A stretch of DNA of 64,000 nt, taken from positions 2,785,501-2,849,500 of the forward strand of contig NZ_CP150265.1 in NCBI RefSeq assembly GCF_037976325.1, in the 5' to 3' direction. The notes below the pieces were generated by a model, which did no database searches, was not told the DNA's origin, and saw only the letters and a list, made by a program, of their open reading frames with translations. The translations under genes and the position numbers were made by a program. Below are positions 9,450 through 18,601 of this stretch, one piece after another (within the stretch, counting starts at the first letter, position 1; each line of letters opens with the position of its first letter). This stretch comes from Paenibacillus sp. FSL K6-3182. Its GTDB lineage: Bacteria; Bacillota; Bacilli; Paenibacillales; Paenibacillaceae.

Positions 9450-10340
9450 TCAGGAAGGATGCATGCGTTCACGGAAAGCGGTAGGGCTGATTTTCTCATA
9501 TTGTTTAAATAATTTACTGAAATAAAAGGTGTCTGAGATTCCGACATCTTGAGAGATTTCTTGTACCGATCGATTTGTACTTTTTAATAAAAACTTTGCT
9601 TTTTGAATTTTTAACATGTTCGTATATTTGATGATGTTTGTACCTGAATATTTCTTAAAGATTTGACACAAATATTCATACGTACGATCCATGCTGCGTT
9701 CTATTTCTTCTTTTGACAGGTTGTCGGTGTATGCTTCATCTAATAGACGAACCAATTTCCGATAAATAACAAATGATTCGGGAATGTAACGCTGATTTTT
9801 GGATTCGACTAAAATGGACAAAGCAATGGATTCCAAAATTTGCGCAAATTGCAGCGTGGAGCGAAAACGAAAGTATACTTCTGGTTTTGAGAAGGTCTCC
9901 AGCAGCTTTTCGAATTGGGAAAGAAGTTCATAAGGACGAGGGAATTGAAAATGCCTAGGCAGGATCAATTCATCGACATGCTCATATTCAAAGGTACGTA
10001 GATCCTGGTGCTCCAGCAGCGAATAATCGATGCCAGATGCCAAGTCTCCGACTTCCTTCAGAGAAGGCGTGCAGGAAAATTGAACCCAGAAGAAATTGGC
10101 TTTGGGGTTCGTTTTTTTCCAGCTGTAATGCCGCTCCCACGGTTTTAAAATGAAGATATCTCCGGAGTTCAGCTCGAGCTGTTCGGATTCCACTTGCAGA
10201 TAAATGGGTCCTTCGGCAACGACCATCAGTTCAAAAAAAGGATTGGAATGCTCCATCATATAGAGGTTATCATTGCCCTGTTGTATGCCAGCCCATCTCA
10301 CATCAAGGCTCGCGAGCCTCGACATCGTAAAAAAAGACAT
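9450..10340 (-). CDS. AraC family transcriptional regulator with cupin-like sensor domain
   Basis: DNA-binding regulator of 296 residues. The N-terminal half contains the cupin-type pattern of AraC sugar sensors (SGDIFILKPWERHYSW), and the C-terminal 100 residues carry the two helix-turn-helix motifs (SVQEISQDVGISDTFYFSKLF, shown in parts: VGISDTFYFSK and YEKISPTAFRE). Start ATG at 10340 follows GGGAGGGATTTC; an in-frame extension to 10373 is rejected. It is transcribed divergently from the ADP-ribosylglycohydrolase-fold gene across about 220 bases, so it probably controls that operon. The inducer is unknown. Confidence 0.9.
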   Translation of the reverse strand: MSFFTMSRLASLDVRWAGIQQGNDNLYMMEHSNPFFELMVVAEGPIYLQVESEQLELNSGDIFILKPWERHYSWKKTNPKANFFWVQFSCTPSLKEVGDLASGIDYSLLEHQDLRTFEYEHVDELILPRHFQFPRPYELLSQFEKLLETFSKPEVYFRFRSTLQFAQILESIALSILVESKNQRYIPESFVIYRKLVRLLDEAYTDNLSKEEIERSMDRTYEYLCQIFKKYSGTNIIKYTNMLKIQKAKFLLKSTNRSVQEISQDVGISDTFYFSKLFKQYEKISPTAFRERMHPS

Positions 10341-10562
10341 GAAATCCCTCCCGTACCTATTCAATATGATCAATTAATTATAGGAGATTATGGTACCTCT
10401 GACAACACTGCGAACATACGAATATGAACCGATAGAATCGATGAAATGGAACGGTTTTTTTTAACATTATTTATTTTTAAACCTTAACAATGTCGATGTT
10501 TCTCGTACTGTTTCGTTGATAAACTCATTGATGTAACCACTATGAGAATAAGAGGTGCAACG

Positions 10563-12170
10563 ATGAAAATTTCATTAGACCAGTATAAGAACAAAGTGCG
10601 CGGATGTTGGATCGGGAAAAACGTCGGAGGGACGCTCGGAGCGCCATTTGAATGCAAACGCGGGGTGCTTGATGTCACTTATTACACCCATGATCTGACG
10701 CAAGGAGTCCTTCCTAACGATGATTTGGATTTGCAATTGGTGTGGTTAAATGCAGCAGAGAAACACGGGAAAATGATTAATTCACGAATATTGGGCGAAT
10801 ATTGGCTGTCTTATATCGTTCCTAACTGGGCCGAATACGGTGCAGGGAAAAACAATATGCGGATGGGAATCGTGCCGCCGTTATCCGGTTATGTAAACAA
10901 TAAATTCCGTGACAGCAATGGGGCTTTTATTCGCTCGGAGATATGGGCATGTCTCGCACCCGGCCATCCGGATATCGCTGTGAAATATGCTTTTGAAGAT
11001 GCGGTTGTCGATCACAGTCACGAGGGTGTCTATGCGGAAGTGTTCTTCGCAGCCATCCAAAGCGCCGCTTTCGTAGAGAGCGATACGTATAAGTTAATCG
11101 ACATCGGACTTTCATACCTTCCAGATGATTGCGGATCTGCAAAAGCGGTTCGGACAGTTATAGAATGTTATCGTTCGGGTATGAGCTGGCAGGAAGCTCG
11201 AATTCGTGTGCTGACTGAGCTTCCTGGCAGCTTCGGTATTATCGGGATGACTCCGGAACTGTTGACGGATGAAGTTCCTGTCGGGGAAATGGGCTGGGAT
11301 GCGCCAAGCAACGTTGGAATTACTATCATCGGCTGGCTTTACGGAGAAGGCGACTTTGGCAAAAGCATTTGTATCGCGAATAATTGCGGTGAAGATACCG
11401 ATTGTACAGCGGCAACACTTGGCGCCATTATGGGGATTATTGGCGAGCCTGAGCGTGTGCCGTCGGAATGGCTGGAGCCTATTGGGGACGAGATCAAAAC
11501 CTTATGCATCAATCTGGGAGATCAAGGCTTAAAGATCCCGAAGACGGTGATGGAACTTACGGATCGCATCTTAAAGCTGACACCGATTTTTCTTGGAAGC
11601 GAGTATTGTGACTATGTAAATGCGGAACGCGGATATACAATCGAGACTAAAGAGGATAAGGATCTATATAATCATCCGAAAAGAGTAAACTGCTGGGTTT
11701 ATCGTGAAACCTCCGATTTGTTCAAGCAAAGCCCATTTATGGTCCACTACGACTTTCAAATCTTTTCTGTCTATTTGGATTATCAGAATGAACCCTTTGT
11801 ATCGGAGGCTCAGCCGAAACGGTTCCGCCTTGTCTTGGACAACCAGCTGTTTATACAGCAGTGGTTAAACGTCAAATGGCATTTGCCGGAGGGTTGGACC
11901 GTGTCTCCAGGACCGAATATTAGCGTACCGCTTGAGCAGTATCACTGCAATGTTGGCTATAATGAGCTTTTCTTCGAGTTGACGCCTAATGCATTAAAGG
12001 AGCCGCGGTATGATCTGATCGTCGAGATCACATCGGCTGGACGGCCTACGAAGGGTCTAATTCCCATCGTTTTATTGAATGTGCCCCAAGCTGCCGAAGA
12101 AGAAACTGTATCTCTTGTGGAGGATCGTTCAAAGGCTCCTGCCGCCCACATGATCCGATCAGTTATTTAG
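10563..12170 (+). CDS. ADP-ribosylglycohydrolase-fold protein with C-terminal beta-rich extension
   Basis: Member of the ADP-ribosylglycohydrolase (ARH/DraG) superfamily, 535 residues, no signal peptide, so cytoplasmic. Metal-site motifs: NDDLD at residues 52-56 near the N-terminus and GEDTDCTAATLGAIMG from residue 276, with the aspartates expected to hold two divalent ions. The ARH core ends near residue 325; the remaining 200 residues are beta-rich and match nothing I can name. Typical ARH proteins are about 300 residues. ATG at 10563 follows AAGAGGTG. Neighbours are an SGNH hydrolase and an alpha/beta esterase in the same direction, and a divergent AraC gene, which points to a carbohydrate or glycoside role rather than to nitrogenase or protein ADP-ribosylation control. 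That role is inference. Confidence 0.85.
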   Translation: MKISLDQYKNKVRGCWIGKNVGGTLGAPFECKRGVLDVTYYTHDLTQGVLPNDDLDLQLVWLNAAEKHGKMINSRILGEYWLSYIVPNWAEYGAGKNNMRMGIVPPLSGYVNNKFRDSNGAFIRSEIWACLAPGHPDIAVKYAFEDAVVDHSHEGVYAEVFFAAIQSAAFVESDTYKLIDIGLSYLPDDCGSAKAVRTVIECYRSGMSWQEARIRVLTELPGSFGIIGMTPELLTDEVPVGEMGWDAPSNVGITIIGWLYGEGDFGKSICIANNCGEDTDCTAATLGAIMGIIGEPERVPSEWLEPIGDEIKTLCINLGDQGLKIPKTVMELTDRILKLTPIFLGSEYCDYVNAERGYTIETKEDKDLYNHPKRVNCWVYRETSDLFKQSPFMVHYDFQIFSVYLDYQNEPFVSEAQPKRFRLVLDNQLFIQQWLNVKWHLPEGWTVSPGPNISVPLEQYHCNVGYNELFFELTPNALKEPRYDLIVEITSAGRPTKGLIPIVLLNVPQAAEEETVSLVEDRSKAPAAHMIRSVI

Positions 12171-12241
12171 TTAAGCTAAGCGGGTGAATCCTAATCCTAC
12201 ATTTTACTATTGTTTGTAGCGTATTTTAGGGGGGGAAAGTT

Positions 12242-13375
12242 TTGAACACAAATTCATTCAATGAAACAAATGCCACAAGGATACCGCCCAAAATATTCAC
12301 ATTCAGCGATGCTTGGACGGAATGGCTGCAAGGTAGCAAGTTCCCGATTGCTTTCTTCGGAGATAGTACTGTGGACGGTGCGAATACGTCGGGTTGGGTT
12401 GCCAATACGATTGGTTTGGACAGCACGTCACCGAACACTTTCTCGAAGAAGCTGGAGGAGTTGCTTAGGCAAGCTGCACATAATAATATTTTACGTATTT
12501 ATAATTCGGGATTTAGCGGTACGAATGCAAGTTGGGCGGTAACCATTCTAGAGATGCAGTTCGGAGCAGCATCCGACTATCATGACGTACAAATGATCGG
12601 AATCGGCTTCGGTATTAACGATCGGCTTCTCTACAAAAATGAAAAAGCTTATCGGGACGGATTCAAAGCTTCGATCAAGCAGATTATTAATTGGTGCTAC
12701 TCAAAAAATATTCAGCCGTTTCTACTGACGACCCAAGCGATTGTCGAACCCGGGGTAAAGACCGAATATGCAGAAGATTACAAGATGAGAACGAGTGAAC
12801 ATATCGCTTGTATAGCTAATGAGGTCAAAAGAGAACTTGCAGAAGAGTACGCTCTTCAGCTCATTGACATGAACAAGTATACGGAGTTGTTTTTACAATA
12901 TTCCTCTATCAGTACGCAACGGATTATTTCAGATCGACTGCACTTTGGAGACATTGGACATCAGTATGAAGCAGAAGTACTCTTCTCCTGCCTATCCCCT
13001 CGTACAATCGTCGTAGATGGCTATACCAAAATTGATTATTCGAGTCAAAAAATTAAGGACAGTGTACCAGATGACTGGTTGTCCATGCCGAAGGTGCTGA
13101 CGGATGGTTTCAAAGTTTACGTTGACTATACGAAGGCAGATATGGGGGACATGATTATCATGTCTGCATCGGTTTTTGTTAACGCCAAGCGGAAGCTGAC
13201 GTTGAAGGCTTTTAGGGGGAGCTCGCCGGATACCTATGTGAAAATAAATGGAGTTCCTCTAAGGTTAACTGGCTCTGAAACAATCATCGATCAGTTGGAC
13301 CAAGGGTTGTATAACCTGGAAGTGTTTACAGGGGCGTCATTGAAGGTGGACTTTAAAGGCTTCATTCTAGAATAG
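12242..13375 (+). CDS. SGNH/GDSL hydrolase
   Basis: Predicted esterase or deacetylase of 377 residues. Block I is FFGDSTVDG with nucleophile Ser42; the last block DRLHFGDIGH supplies Asp231 and His234 as the expected DxxH pair. A C-terminal domain from about residue 260 is beta-rich and may bind substrate. TTG start at 12242 behind the GGGGGGAAAG site. No signal peptide is visible, so an intracellular substrate (an imported acylated oligosaccharide) is plausible. It lies 71 bases after the ARH-fold gene and 42 bases before the alpha/beta esterase; all three likely share one transcript. Confidence 0.88.
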   Translation: MNTNSFNETNATRIPPKIFTFSDAWTEWLQGSKFPIAFFGDSTVDGANTSGWVANTIGLDSTSPNTFSKKLEELLRQAAHNNILRIYNSGFSGTNASWAVTILEMQFGAASDYHDVQMIGIGFGINDRLLYKNEKAYRDGFKASIKQIINWCYSKNIQPFLLTTQAIVEPGVKTEYAEDYKMRTSEHIACIANEVKRELAEEYALQLIDMNKYTELFLQYSSISTQRIISDRLHFGDIGHQYEAEVLFSCLSPRTIVVDGYTKIDYSSQKIKDSVPDDWLSMPKVLTDGFKVYVDYTKADMGDMIIMSASVFVNAKRKLTLKAFRGSSPDTYVKINGVPLRLTGSETIIDQLDQGLYNLEVFTGASLKVDFKGFILE

Positions 13376-13417
13376 AGTAAGTGTTGACATACCTATAACA
13401 GCTTGGAGGCTAAACAA

Positions 13418-14236
13418 ATGACAACTCCGACAGTGATTTGGCCAAAAGGTGCACCTCATATTATTAGTGGAGAACCGCAAGGAGACCCAACATTAACTCC
13501 TTATTTGGTTGAAAGTGCTGTTCCTACAGCAGCTATTATTGTATGTCCAGGCGGTGCCTATGGCATGCTGGCAGATCATGAAGGTGAGCCGATCGCCCAC
13601 TGGTTTAACAGTATAGGCATTTCTGCTTTCGTGCTGAAGTATCGGTTGGCGCCTTACAAGCATCCTGTTCCAATGCTTGACGCTCAGCGTGCCATCCGTT
13701 ATGTACGTCATCATGCAAAAGACTGGAATATTGATACGGAACGAGTAGGTGTGTTAGGTTTTTCCGCAGGCGGTCATCTTGTGTCCACAGTTGGAACACA
13801 TTACGACAGAGGGCGAATGGGGGATCTTGATCCAATTGAGAGGGAAAGCAGTCGTCCTGACTTGCTTATCTTATGTTATCCCGTTATCAGTTTTGGAGAG
13901 TTCCGTCATCATCATTCCATGGTCAATTTGCTTGGGGAATTTTCTTCTGAGGAGCAAAGACGTGACTTATCCAATGAGCTGCAAGTAACGGCGGATACAC
14001 CACCTGTTTTTCTGTGGCATACGGCAGATGATGAGGCCGTTTCGGTGGAGAACAGCCTTCTCTTTGCACAGGCATTAAATAGGCATTATGTTCCTTGTGA
14101 ACTGCATATGTTCGAGAGTGGTCCGCACGGTATGGGATTAGCCGAGAACGATGCAAGTGTCGGAATGTGGACATTGCTGTGCAAGGAATGGTTGAAAAAA
14201 CGAGGCTGGAGAGTAGTAGAGGGAAAAGCTCCATAA
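13418..14236 (+). CDS. Alpha/beta hydrolase (Aes/acetyl-xylan esterase-like)
   Basis: Cytoplasmic carboxyl esterase of 272 residues in the BD-FAE/Aes group. Seen: CPGGAYG oxyanion-hole segment near residue 47, nucleophile elbow GFSAGGH with Ser116, Asp in HTADDEAV and His in SGPHGMG near the C-terminus, which complete the triad. ATG at 13418 follows GGAGG with 8-base spacing. Last gene of the ARH-SGNH-esterase operon before a strong terminator. Known relatives remove acetyl or feruloyl groups from xylan-type oligosaccharides; the true substrate here is unknown. Confidence 0.9.
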   Translation: MTTPTVIWPKGAPHIISGEPQGDPTLTPYLVESAVPTAAIIVCPGGAYGMLADHEGEPIAHWFNSIGISAFVLKYRLAPYKHPVPMLDAQRAIRYVRHHAKDWNIDTERVGVLGFSAGGHLVSTVGTHYDRGRMGDLDPIERESSRPDLLILCYPVISFGEFRHHHSMVNLLGEFSSEEQRRDLSNELQVTADTPPVFLWHTADDEAVSVENSLLFAQALNRHYVPCELHMFESGPHGMGLAENDASVGMWTLLCKEWLKKRGWRVVEGKAP

Positions 14237-14255
14237 TAATATTTTTACAACGTTG

Positions 14256-14308
14256 AAAACAAGCAGCAGCTCCTATCGAATGATGATATGGAGCTGTTGC
14301 TTGTTTTT
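14256..14308 (+). terminator. Strong intrinsic terminator
   Basis: AACAAGCAGCAGCTCC pairs with GGAGCTGTTGCTTGTT (with one wobble) and is followed by a T tract. It closes the ARH-SGNH-esterase operon. Confidence 0.9.
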
Positions 14309-14385
14309 AGTTGATTTCAAATAGATGGTGGCCGAGCTGGAAAAGAATCATGGTCTTGTAGAACTTACCGCCTACTCTTATAGAC

Positions 14386-14415
14386 TTGATTTTCTCATTA
14401 ATTAAACATTATTAT
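14386..14415 (+). promoter_or_regulatory. Candidate sigma-A promoter of the SDR gene
   Basis: TTGATT, 18-base spacer, TATTAT, 56 bases before the SDR start and downstream of the terminator. Confidence 0.45.
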
Positions 14416-14470
14416 ATATAAAGTATATGAATGTAATAGTGATTATGAAATAAAACCATAGGAGGATTAT

Positions 14471-15190
14471 ATGAAAAACTTTATTATTTTTGGAGCGAGT
14501 AAAGGACTCGGTGAAGCATTCGTTAAAGGATTACCGGAATCGGGGGACAACGTATGGATAGTTTCCAGAAGCAGTCCCAATGGTTTGGGACTTAACGATG
14601 GTGTTCATCGCTATTGGATTGAAGCTGATCTAGCGTTGAATGAAGCAAGCGATAGAATTGCGAGTAGATTACATGATGTCGTCATAGACGTATTCATATA
14701 TAATGTTGGGATATGGGAAAGCAATGGATTTATGGATGACTACGATTTTGAGAAAGATGATCCTAACGAAATCGTTAATATTATAAATGTAAATGTAACA
14801 TCCGCAATTACTTGCATCCAGAAGCTGCTGCCGAATTTAAAAAAATCAAGCAACGCAAAAATTTTCTTCATCGGATCTACATCAGGTCTCGAAAATAATG
14901 ACAGTACACAAATTTCATTTGTAGCCTCGAAATTCGGATTGCGTGGAGTAAGCAATTCTTTGCGGGAGCATGTGAAGAAGTACGGAATAGGTGTAACCTG
15001 TATAAACCCAGGCGAAATTGCAACTCAGATCCCATATGAAGATGGAATAGAGAAAGTTTTATCGGCTTATAATGGGACACAGATCCCCCTTCAGGATATT
15101 GTATCTTTGGTCAAATGTGTGATGAATCTCTCAAGGGCTTCCTGTGTGAAAGAAATAAATATTCCAGCCATGCTCAGCACGAGTGTATGA
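14471..15190 (+). CDS. SDR-family protein with the catalytic Tyr replaced by Phe
   Basis: Classical short-chain dehydrogenase/reductase fold, 239 residues. The nucleotide-binding motif GASKGLG is at residues 8-14, an NVG motif replaces NAG, and Ser136/Ser138 sit at the catalytic Ser position. The YxxxK motif reads FVASK (residues 150-154): the codon is TTT, so the proton-donating Tyr is Phe while Lys154 is kept. Such proteins often bind cofactor but have low or different activity. ATG follows AGGAGGATTAT. The pantothenate kinase gene starts 48 bases downstream in the same direction, so they may be co-transcribed. Confidence 0.85.
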   Translation: MKNFIIFGASKGLGEAFVKGLPESGDNVWIVSRSSPNGLGLNDGVHRYWIEADLALNEASDRIASRLHDVVIDVFIYNVGIWESNGFMDDYDFEKDDPNEIVNIINVNVTSAITCIQKLLPNLKKSSNAKIFFIGSTSGLENNDSTQISFVASKFGLRGVSNSLREHVKKYGIGVTCINPGEIATQIPYEDGIEKVLSAYNGTQIPLQDIVSLVKCVMNLSRASCVKEINIPAMLSTSV

Positions 15191-15238
15191 TTGCACGGAC
15201 AAAACATGTTAATGGGAGAAAAGAGATGACAAATCAAG

Positions 15239-16048
15239 ATGAATATTGGAATTGATGCTGGCGGGACACTTATCAAAGTCGCATATATGAAAAATGATCT
15301 GCTCGAATTTGAAAAGTTTCCTATTGCTGATTTGGAGCATGTGGCATCTTGGATAAACGGATTAGATAACATTAAGATCTGTACGACTGGCGGTAAAGCC
15401 ACTTTTTTGAGATCGTTATTAAGTCAAAAAGCTGAACAAATCGTTGAATTTGAAGCAACATCGAATGGTGTGCGACATCTTCTTGCAACGTGTGGAATAA
15501 CGGAGGAGTCATACATATTAACGAATGTTGGCACCGGAACTTCAATTCACCATATAGACAAAAGCGAGCAGCAGCGCGTCGGCGGTACCGGGGTCGGCGG
15601 CGGCACCATGATGGGGCTATCACAGCTGCTTACAGGGTTAACTGACTATGATAGCATTGTACCTTTAGCTGCTAAAGGTATACGAGATCGTATAGATTTA
15701 AAGGTAAGTCAAATTTATAAGGGGACAGTGCCCCCTATACCGGGAGATTTAACAGCCAGCAACTTCGGGAATGTTGACCCTATGGTATCGAAAGCAGATT
15801 TGGAAAATGAAGAACTACTAGCTTCTGTCATTGGAATGGTAGGGGAAACGGTGGCGACCGTTAGTGTTCTTGCGGCCGGACAATGCGGCGTATCCTCTGT
15901 CGTATTCATCGGTTCGTCGTTTATTCGAAATGAATTTCTTAAAGAAGTGGTACAAAGCTATACGAGGCTTAGAGGGGCAAATCCCATATTTCTCGAAAAT
16001 GGGGAGTATTCAGGTGCCATTGGCGCTTTGCTGCATGTGAGTAAATAA
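15239..16048 (+). CDS. coaW: Type II pantothenate kinase
   Basis: Phosphorylates pantothenate in the first step of coenzyme A synthesis. The 269-residue protein has the acetate-kinase/Hsp70-type fold of type II PanK: GIDAGGTLIK phosphate-1 motif at residues 4-13, CTTGG near residue 46, LTNVGTGTSIH with the second Gly-rich loop, and RVGGTGVGGGTMMGLSQL, which is diagnostic of the CoaW family found in staphylococci and bacilli. The ribosome binding site is weak (GGGAGAAAAG lies over 12 bases upstream). Type II enzymes are usually not feedback-inhibited by CoA. Whether this is the only PanK of the organism cannot be told from the window. Confidence 0.9.
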   Translation: MNIGIDAGGTLIKVAYMKNDLLEFEKFPIADLEHVASWINGLDNIKICTTGGKATFLRSLLSQKAEQIVEFEATSNGVRHLLATCGITEESYILTNVGTGTSIHHIDKSEQQRVGGTGVGGGTMMGLSQLLTGLTDYDSIVPLAAKGIRDRIDLKVSQIYKGTVPPIPGDLTASNFGNVDPMVSKADLENEELLASVIGMVGETVATVSVLAAGQCGVSSVVFIGSSFIRNEFLKEVVQSYTRLRGANPIFLENGEYSGAIGALLHVSK

Positions 16049-16173
16049 ACACAGCTAGCAAGTAGAGTATTCAAGGAAATGATAGTTCAACGAGACATCT
16101 ATGATAGCGCTAACAAAAGTGCTTGCCAGTCCTCTGAAGTTGCAGTAAGTTAGTAGTATAAAGGAGGAATGAA

Positions 16174-17616
16174 ATGATGGAACGGACTACTCTTCATTTA
16201 CCCAGAAGTCAGCCGGAAGCACAAGGAATACCCTCCGCTGCTGTAATTGCCTTTTTAAATACTGTAAAAGAAAAAAAGCTGGAACTGCATAGTCTTATGC
16301 TGCTTAGACATGGACAGGTAGTAGCAGAGGGATGGTGGAAGCCTTATGCATCAGATATTCCTCATATGCTGTTCTCGCTTAGCAAGAGCTTTACCTCAAC
16401 TGCCATGGGTCTCGCTGCTGCTGAAGGGAAATTGTCGTTAAACGATGCGGTTGTATCGTTCTTTCCGGAGGATGTTCCAGCCGAGATGAATTCTAATTTA
16501 GCTGCGATGGAAATCCGTCATTTGCTGATGATGGGAACAGGCCATGATCAGGACACAACAAGTAAGCTGCAGCAGTGTGAAGATGGAAATTGGGTCAAGG
16601 CGTTTCTGGATGCTCCTGTTGAGCATGCACCTGGTACACATTTTGTTTATAACAGTGGGGCTACATATATGCTGGCAGCTATACTGCAGAAGGTGACTGG
16701 TCAAACGCTTCTTGAATATTTGCAGCCGCGATTGTTTGAACCGCTTGGCATTGAAGGTGCGACATGGGAATCTTGTCCTCGGGGAATCCATGTTGGCGGG
16801 TGGGGGCTAAACATTACCACGGAGGATATTGCTAAGTTTGGTCAGCTATATTTGCAGAAAGGCGTGTGGAATGAACAGCGTCTGCTACAGGAAGATTGGG
16901 TTGATGAAGCGACGTCAGCACAAATATCCAATGGAGAAGGTGGAGTGAGTGACTGGGCACAGGGTTATGGCTACCAGTTCTGGCGATGTCGGCACGGAGT
17001 GTACCGCGGTGACGGTGCATTCGGTCAATTTTGTATCGTAATGCCCGAGCAGAATGCGGTGCTGGCAATGACAAGCGGTACAAATGATTTGCAAGGTGTC
17101 CTGGATGTGGTATGGGATCACTTGCTCCCAGCAATGGAATCTTCGTCACTTCCTGCAAATCAGGATGCACATTCGAAGCTTGCGGATGAATTGCAGCAGC
17201 TAGCGCTGCCGCTGCCGCAGCTGCCGCCGGATTCACCATTGGAAACCATCATTGACGGCATTGAATATACGCTGGAAGACAACGAACCGCTTTGGAAAAG
17301 CATTTCTATATCCTTCGAGGCTAATAAAGCTGTCGTCCTTCTGAGCAAGGAGGATGTTGAATATACGATTAAGCTTGGTCGAGGTGCATGGGTAGAGGGA
17401 ACGACGCCTCTGTTTCAGGGAGAATATCAACGCTTCGTTGGCAGCTTTGCTTGGGAGCAGGAAAACACGCTTCAGCTGACCTTGAGGTTAATCGAAACGC
17501 CTTTCTCTATTCATGTCCACATTTTATTTGATGGTGACAACGTTGTATTAAGTCAAAACTCAAATGTATTAACTGAAAAGTCTGAAATTCGTGGACGGAA
17601 AACGGATGTGAAATAG
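16174..17616 (+). CDS. Serine hydrolase, class C beta-lactamase family
   Basis: Penicillin-binding-protein-like esterase or peptidase of 480 residues. SxxK motif is S68-L-S-K71 in FSLSKSF, the YxN motif is YNSG near residue 160, and a C-terminal domain of about 130 residues follows the catalytic core. No signal peptide is visible, so it is probably cytoplasmic and not a resistance enzyme; relatives include EstB-type esterases. ATG follows AAAGGAGGAATGA. Stands alone and ends in a terminator shared with the convergent gene. Confidence 0.88.
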   Translation: MMERTTLHLPRSQPEAQGIPSAAVIAFLNTVKEKKLELHSLMLLRHGQVVAEGWWKPYASDIPHMLFSLSKSFTSTAMGLAAAEGKLSLNDAVVSFFPEDVPAEMNSNLAAMEIRHLLMMGTGHDQDTTSKLQQCEDGNWVKAFLDAPVEHAPGTHFVYNSGATYMLAAILQKVTGQTLLEYLQPRLFEPLGIEGATWESCPRGIHVGGWGLNITTEDIAKFGQLYLQKGVWNEQRLLQEDWVDEATSAQISNGEGGVSDWAQGYGYQFWRCRHGVYRGDGAFGQFCIVMPEQNAVLAMTSGTNDLQGVLDVVWDHLLPAMESSSLPANQDAHSKLADELQQLALPLPQLPPDSPLETIIDGIEYTLEDNEPLWKSISISFEANKAVVLLSKEDVEYTIKLGRGAWVEGTTPLFQGEYQRFVGSFAWEQENTLQLTLRLIETPFSIHVHILFDGDNVVLSQNSNVLTEKSEIRGRKTDVK

Positions 17617-17621
17617 TTAAA

Positions 17622-17650
17622 AGCCGCATTAAATGCGGCTTTTTTTTTTG
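17622..17650 (+). terminator. Intrinsic terminator between convergent genes
   Basis: AGCCGCAT-TAA-ATGCGGCT followed by ten T residues. On the minus strand it is followed by TTTTAAC, so it may also serve the dioxygenase gene weakly. Confidence 0.9.
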
Positions 17651-17702
17651 AGATAACTGTGATTAACGTAACATTATTGATAAGTTGTTTGATATTTATC
17701 TT

Positions 17703-18485
17703 TTATGCTAGTTTCGGGAACAATCCGCCTTGTATGCTGTCTCCTGCTGCTAGACCCAATCCTTCCGTACAGCTGTGCGGCTTTCCGCTAAATATTGTGC
17801 CATCCGGCATGAAAATAATAGCAAGCGCGCGCCGCGGTTTATCGGTATGATTGGCATTCGCATAATGGAACGTCAACCCGTCATGAAAGGTACAGCTTCC
17901 GGCTTTCATACGCACGACCACCGCAGTGTTTCTATCCACGTCTTGAGCTCCTGCATCGGCAAATATATCACTTGGAGCAACTAAGTCGATGCTTTTTAAA
18001 TTTTTTATTTTTTGCGATTTTGGAACAAACATCATACAGCCGTTGTTCTCATCCACATCATCCAATGCGATCCAAATAGAGAATGCTCCGCTTTCCTGCA
18101 TCGGCCAATATGGCCAATCTTGATGCCAAGGCGTTGGCTTGGAATCATTCGGCATTTTCAAGAGGGCATGATCATGAAATAAACGGATTCCTTCAAATCC
18201 AGTAAGCTGCTTGCCCATATCTGCAAAACGATTGCCTAACACGAACCGGGCCATTCCGCCATGATCTCTCCAAGTGTTTACACGCTGATTCAGCACTTTG
18301 AAGTAAGAGCCGCCAGCTTGGTCCGTCTGAATGGAACGCCCTGTAGTATCACTCATTGCTTCTTCCAAATACGTCCTCAGTTCTTGCAGCTCGTCCTCGG
18401 AAAGCACATTATCCACTTGAACAAAACCGTTTTCCCGATAAAAAATGATTTGCTTTTCAGTCAAAACCCTCTTATCATTCAACAT
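17703..18485 (-). CDS. Phytanoyl-CoA dioxygenase (PhyH) family protein
   Basis: Fe(II)/2-oxoglutarate-dependent oxygenase fold, 260 residues. The HxD iron ligands are in WHQDWPYWPM, the distal His is in the segment SCTFHDGLTFHYANAN, and the 2-oxoglutarate-binding Arg is in KPRRALAI. ATG at 18485 has the AAGGGAGA site at the right distance; the ATG two codons upstream is too close to it. Divergent from an AraC-type gene across about 115 bases, which suggests that regulator controls it. PhyH proteins hydroxylate diverse small molecules; the substrate cannot be inferred. Confidence 0.88.
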   Translation of the reverse strand: MLNDKRVLTEKQIIFYRENGFVQVDNVLSEDELQELRTYLEEAMSDTTGRSIQTDQAGGSYFKVLNQRVNTWRDHGGMARFVLGNRFADMGKQLTGFEGIRLFHDHALLKMPNDSKPTPWHQDWPYWPMQESGAFSIWIALDDVDENNGCMMFVPKSQKIKNLKSIDLVAPSDIFADAGAQDVDRNTAVVVRMKAGSCTFHDGLTFHYANANHTDKPRRALAIIFMPDGTIFSGKPHSCTEGLGLAAGDSIQGGLFPKLA

Positions 18486-18601
18486 AACCATTCTCCCTTT
18501 TATATAAAGTTGTTAGGTTTACTTTACGACAGGGAGCTGTTCGAATTCTTGGATGATCTACAAAAAAAGTAGGACGATCTGCTAAGGAGGATGGACTTGA
18601 A

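Noticed and set aside
15719..15735. AAGGGGACAGTGCCCCC inside coaW as a copy of the 42520 palindrome
   Set aside because: Only the first nine bases match, and it is within conserved coding sequence, so it is probably chance.
16832..17239. Ala-rich 135-codon frame on the minus strand inside the serine hydrolase gene
   Set aside because: It is a shadow of the coding strand; the plus-strand frame has complete family motifs and a ribosome binding site.
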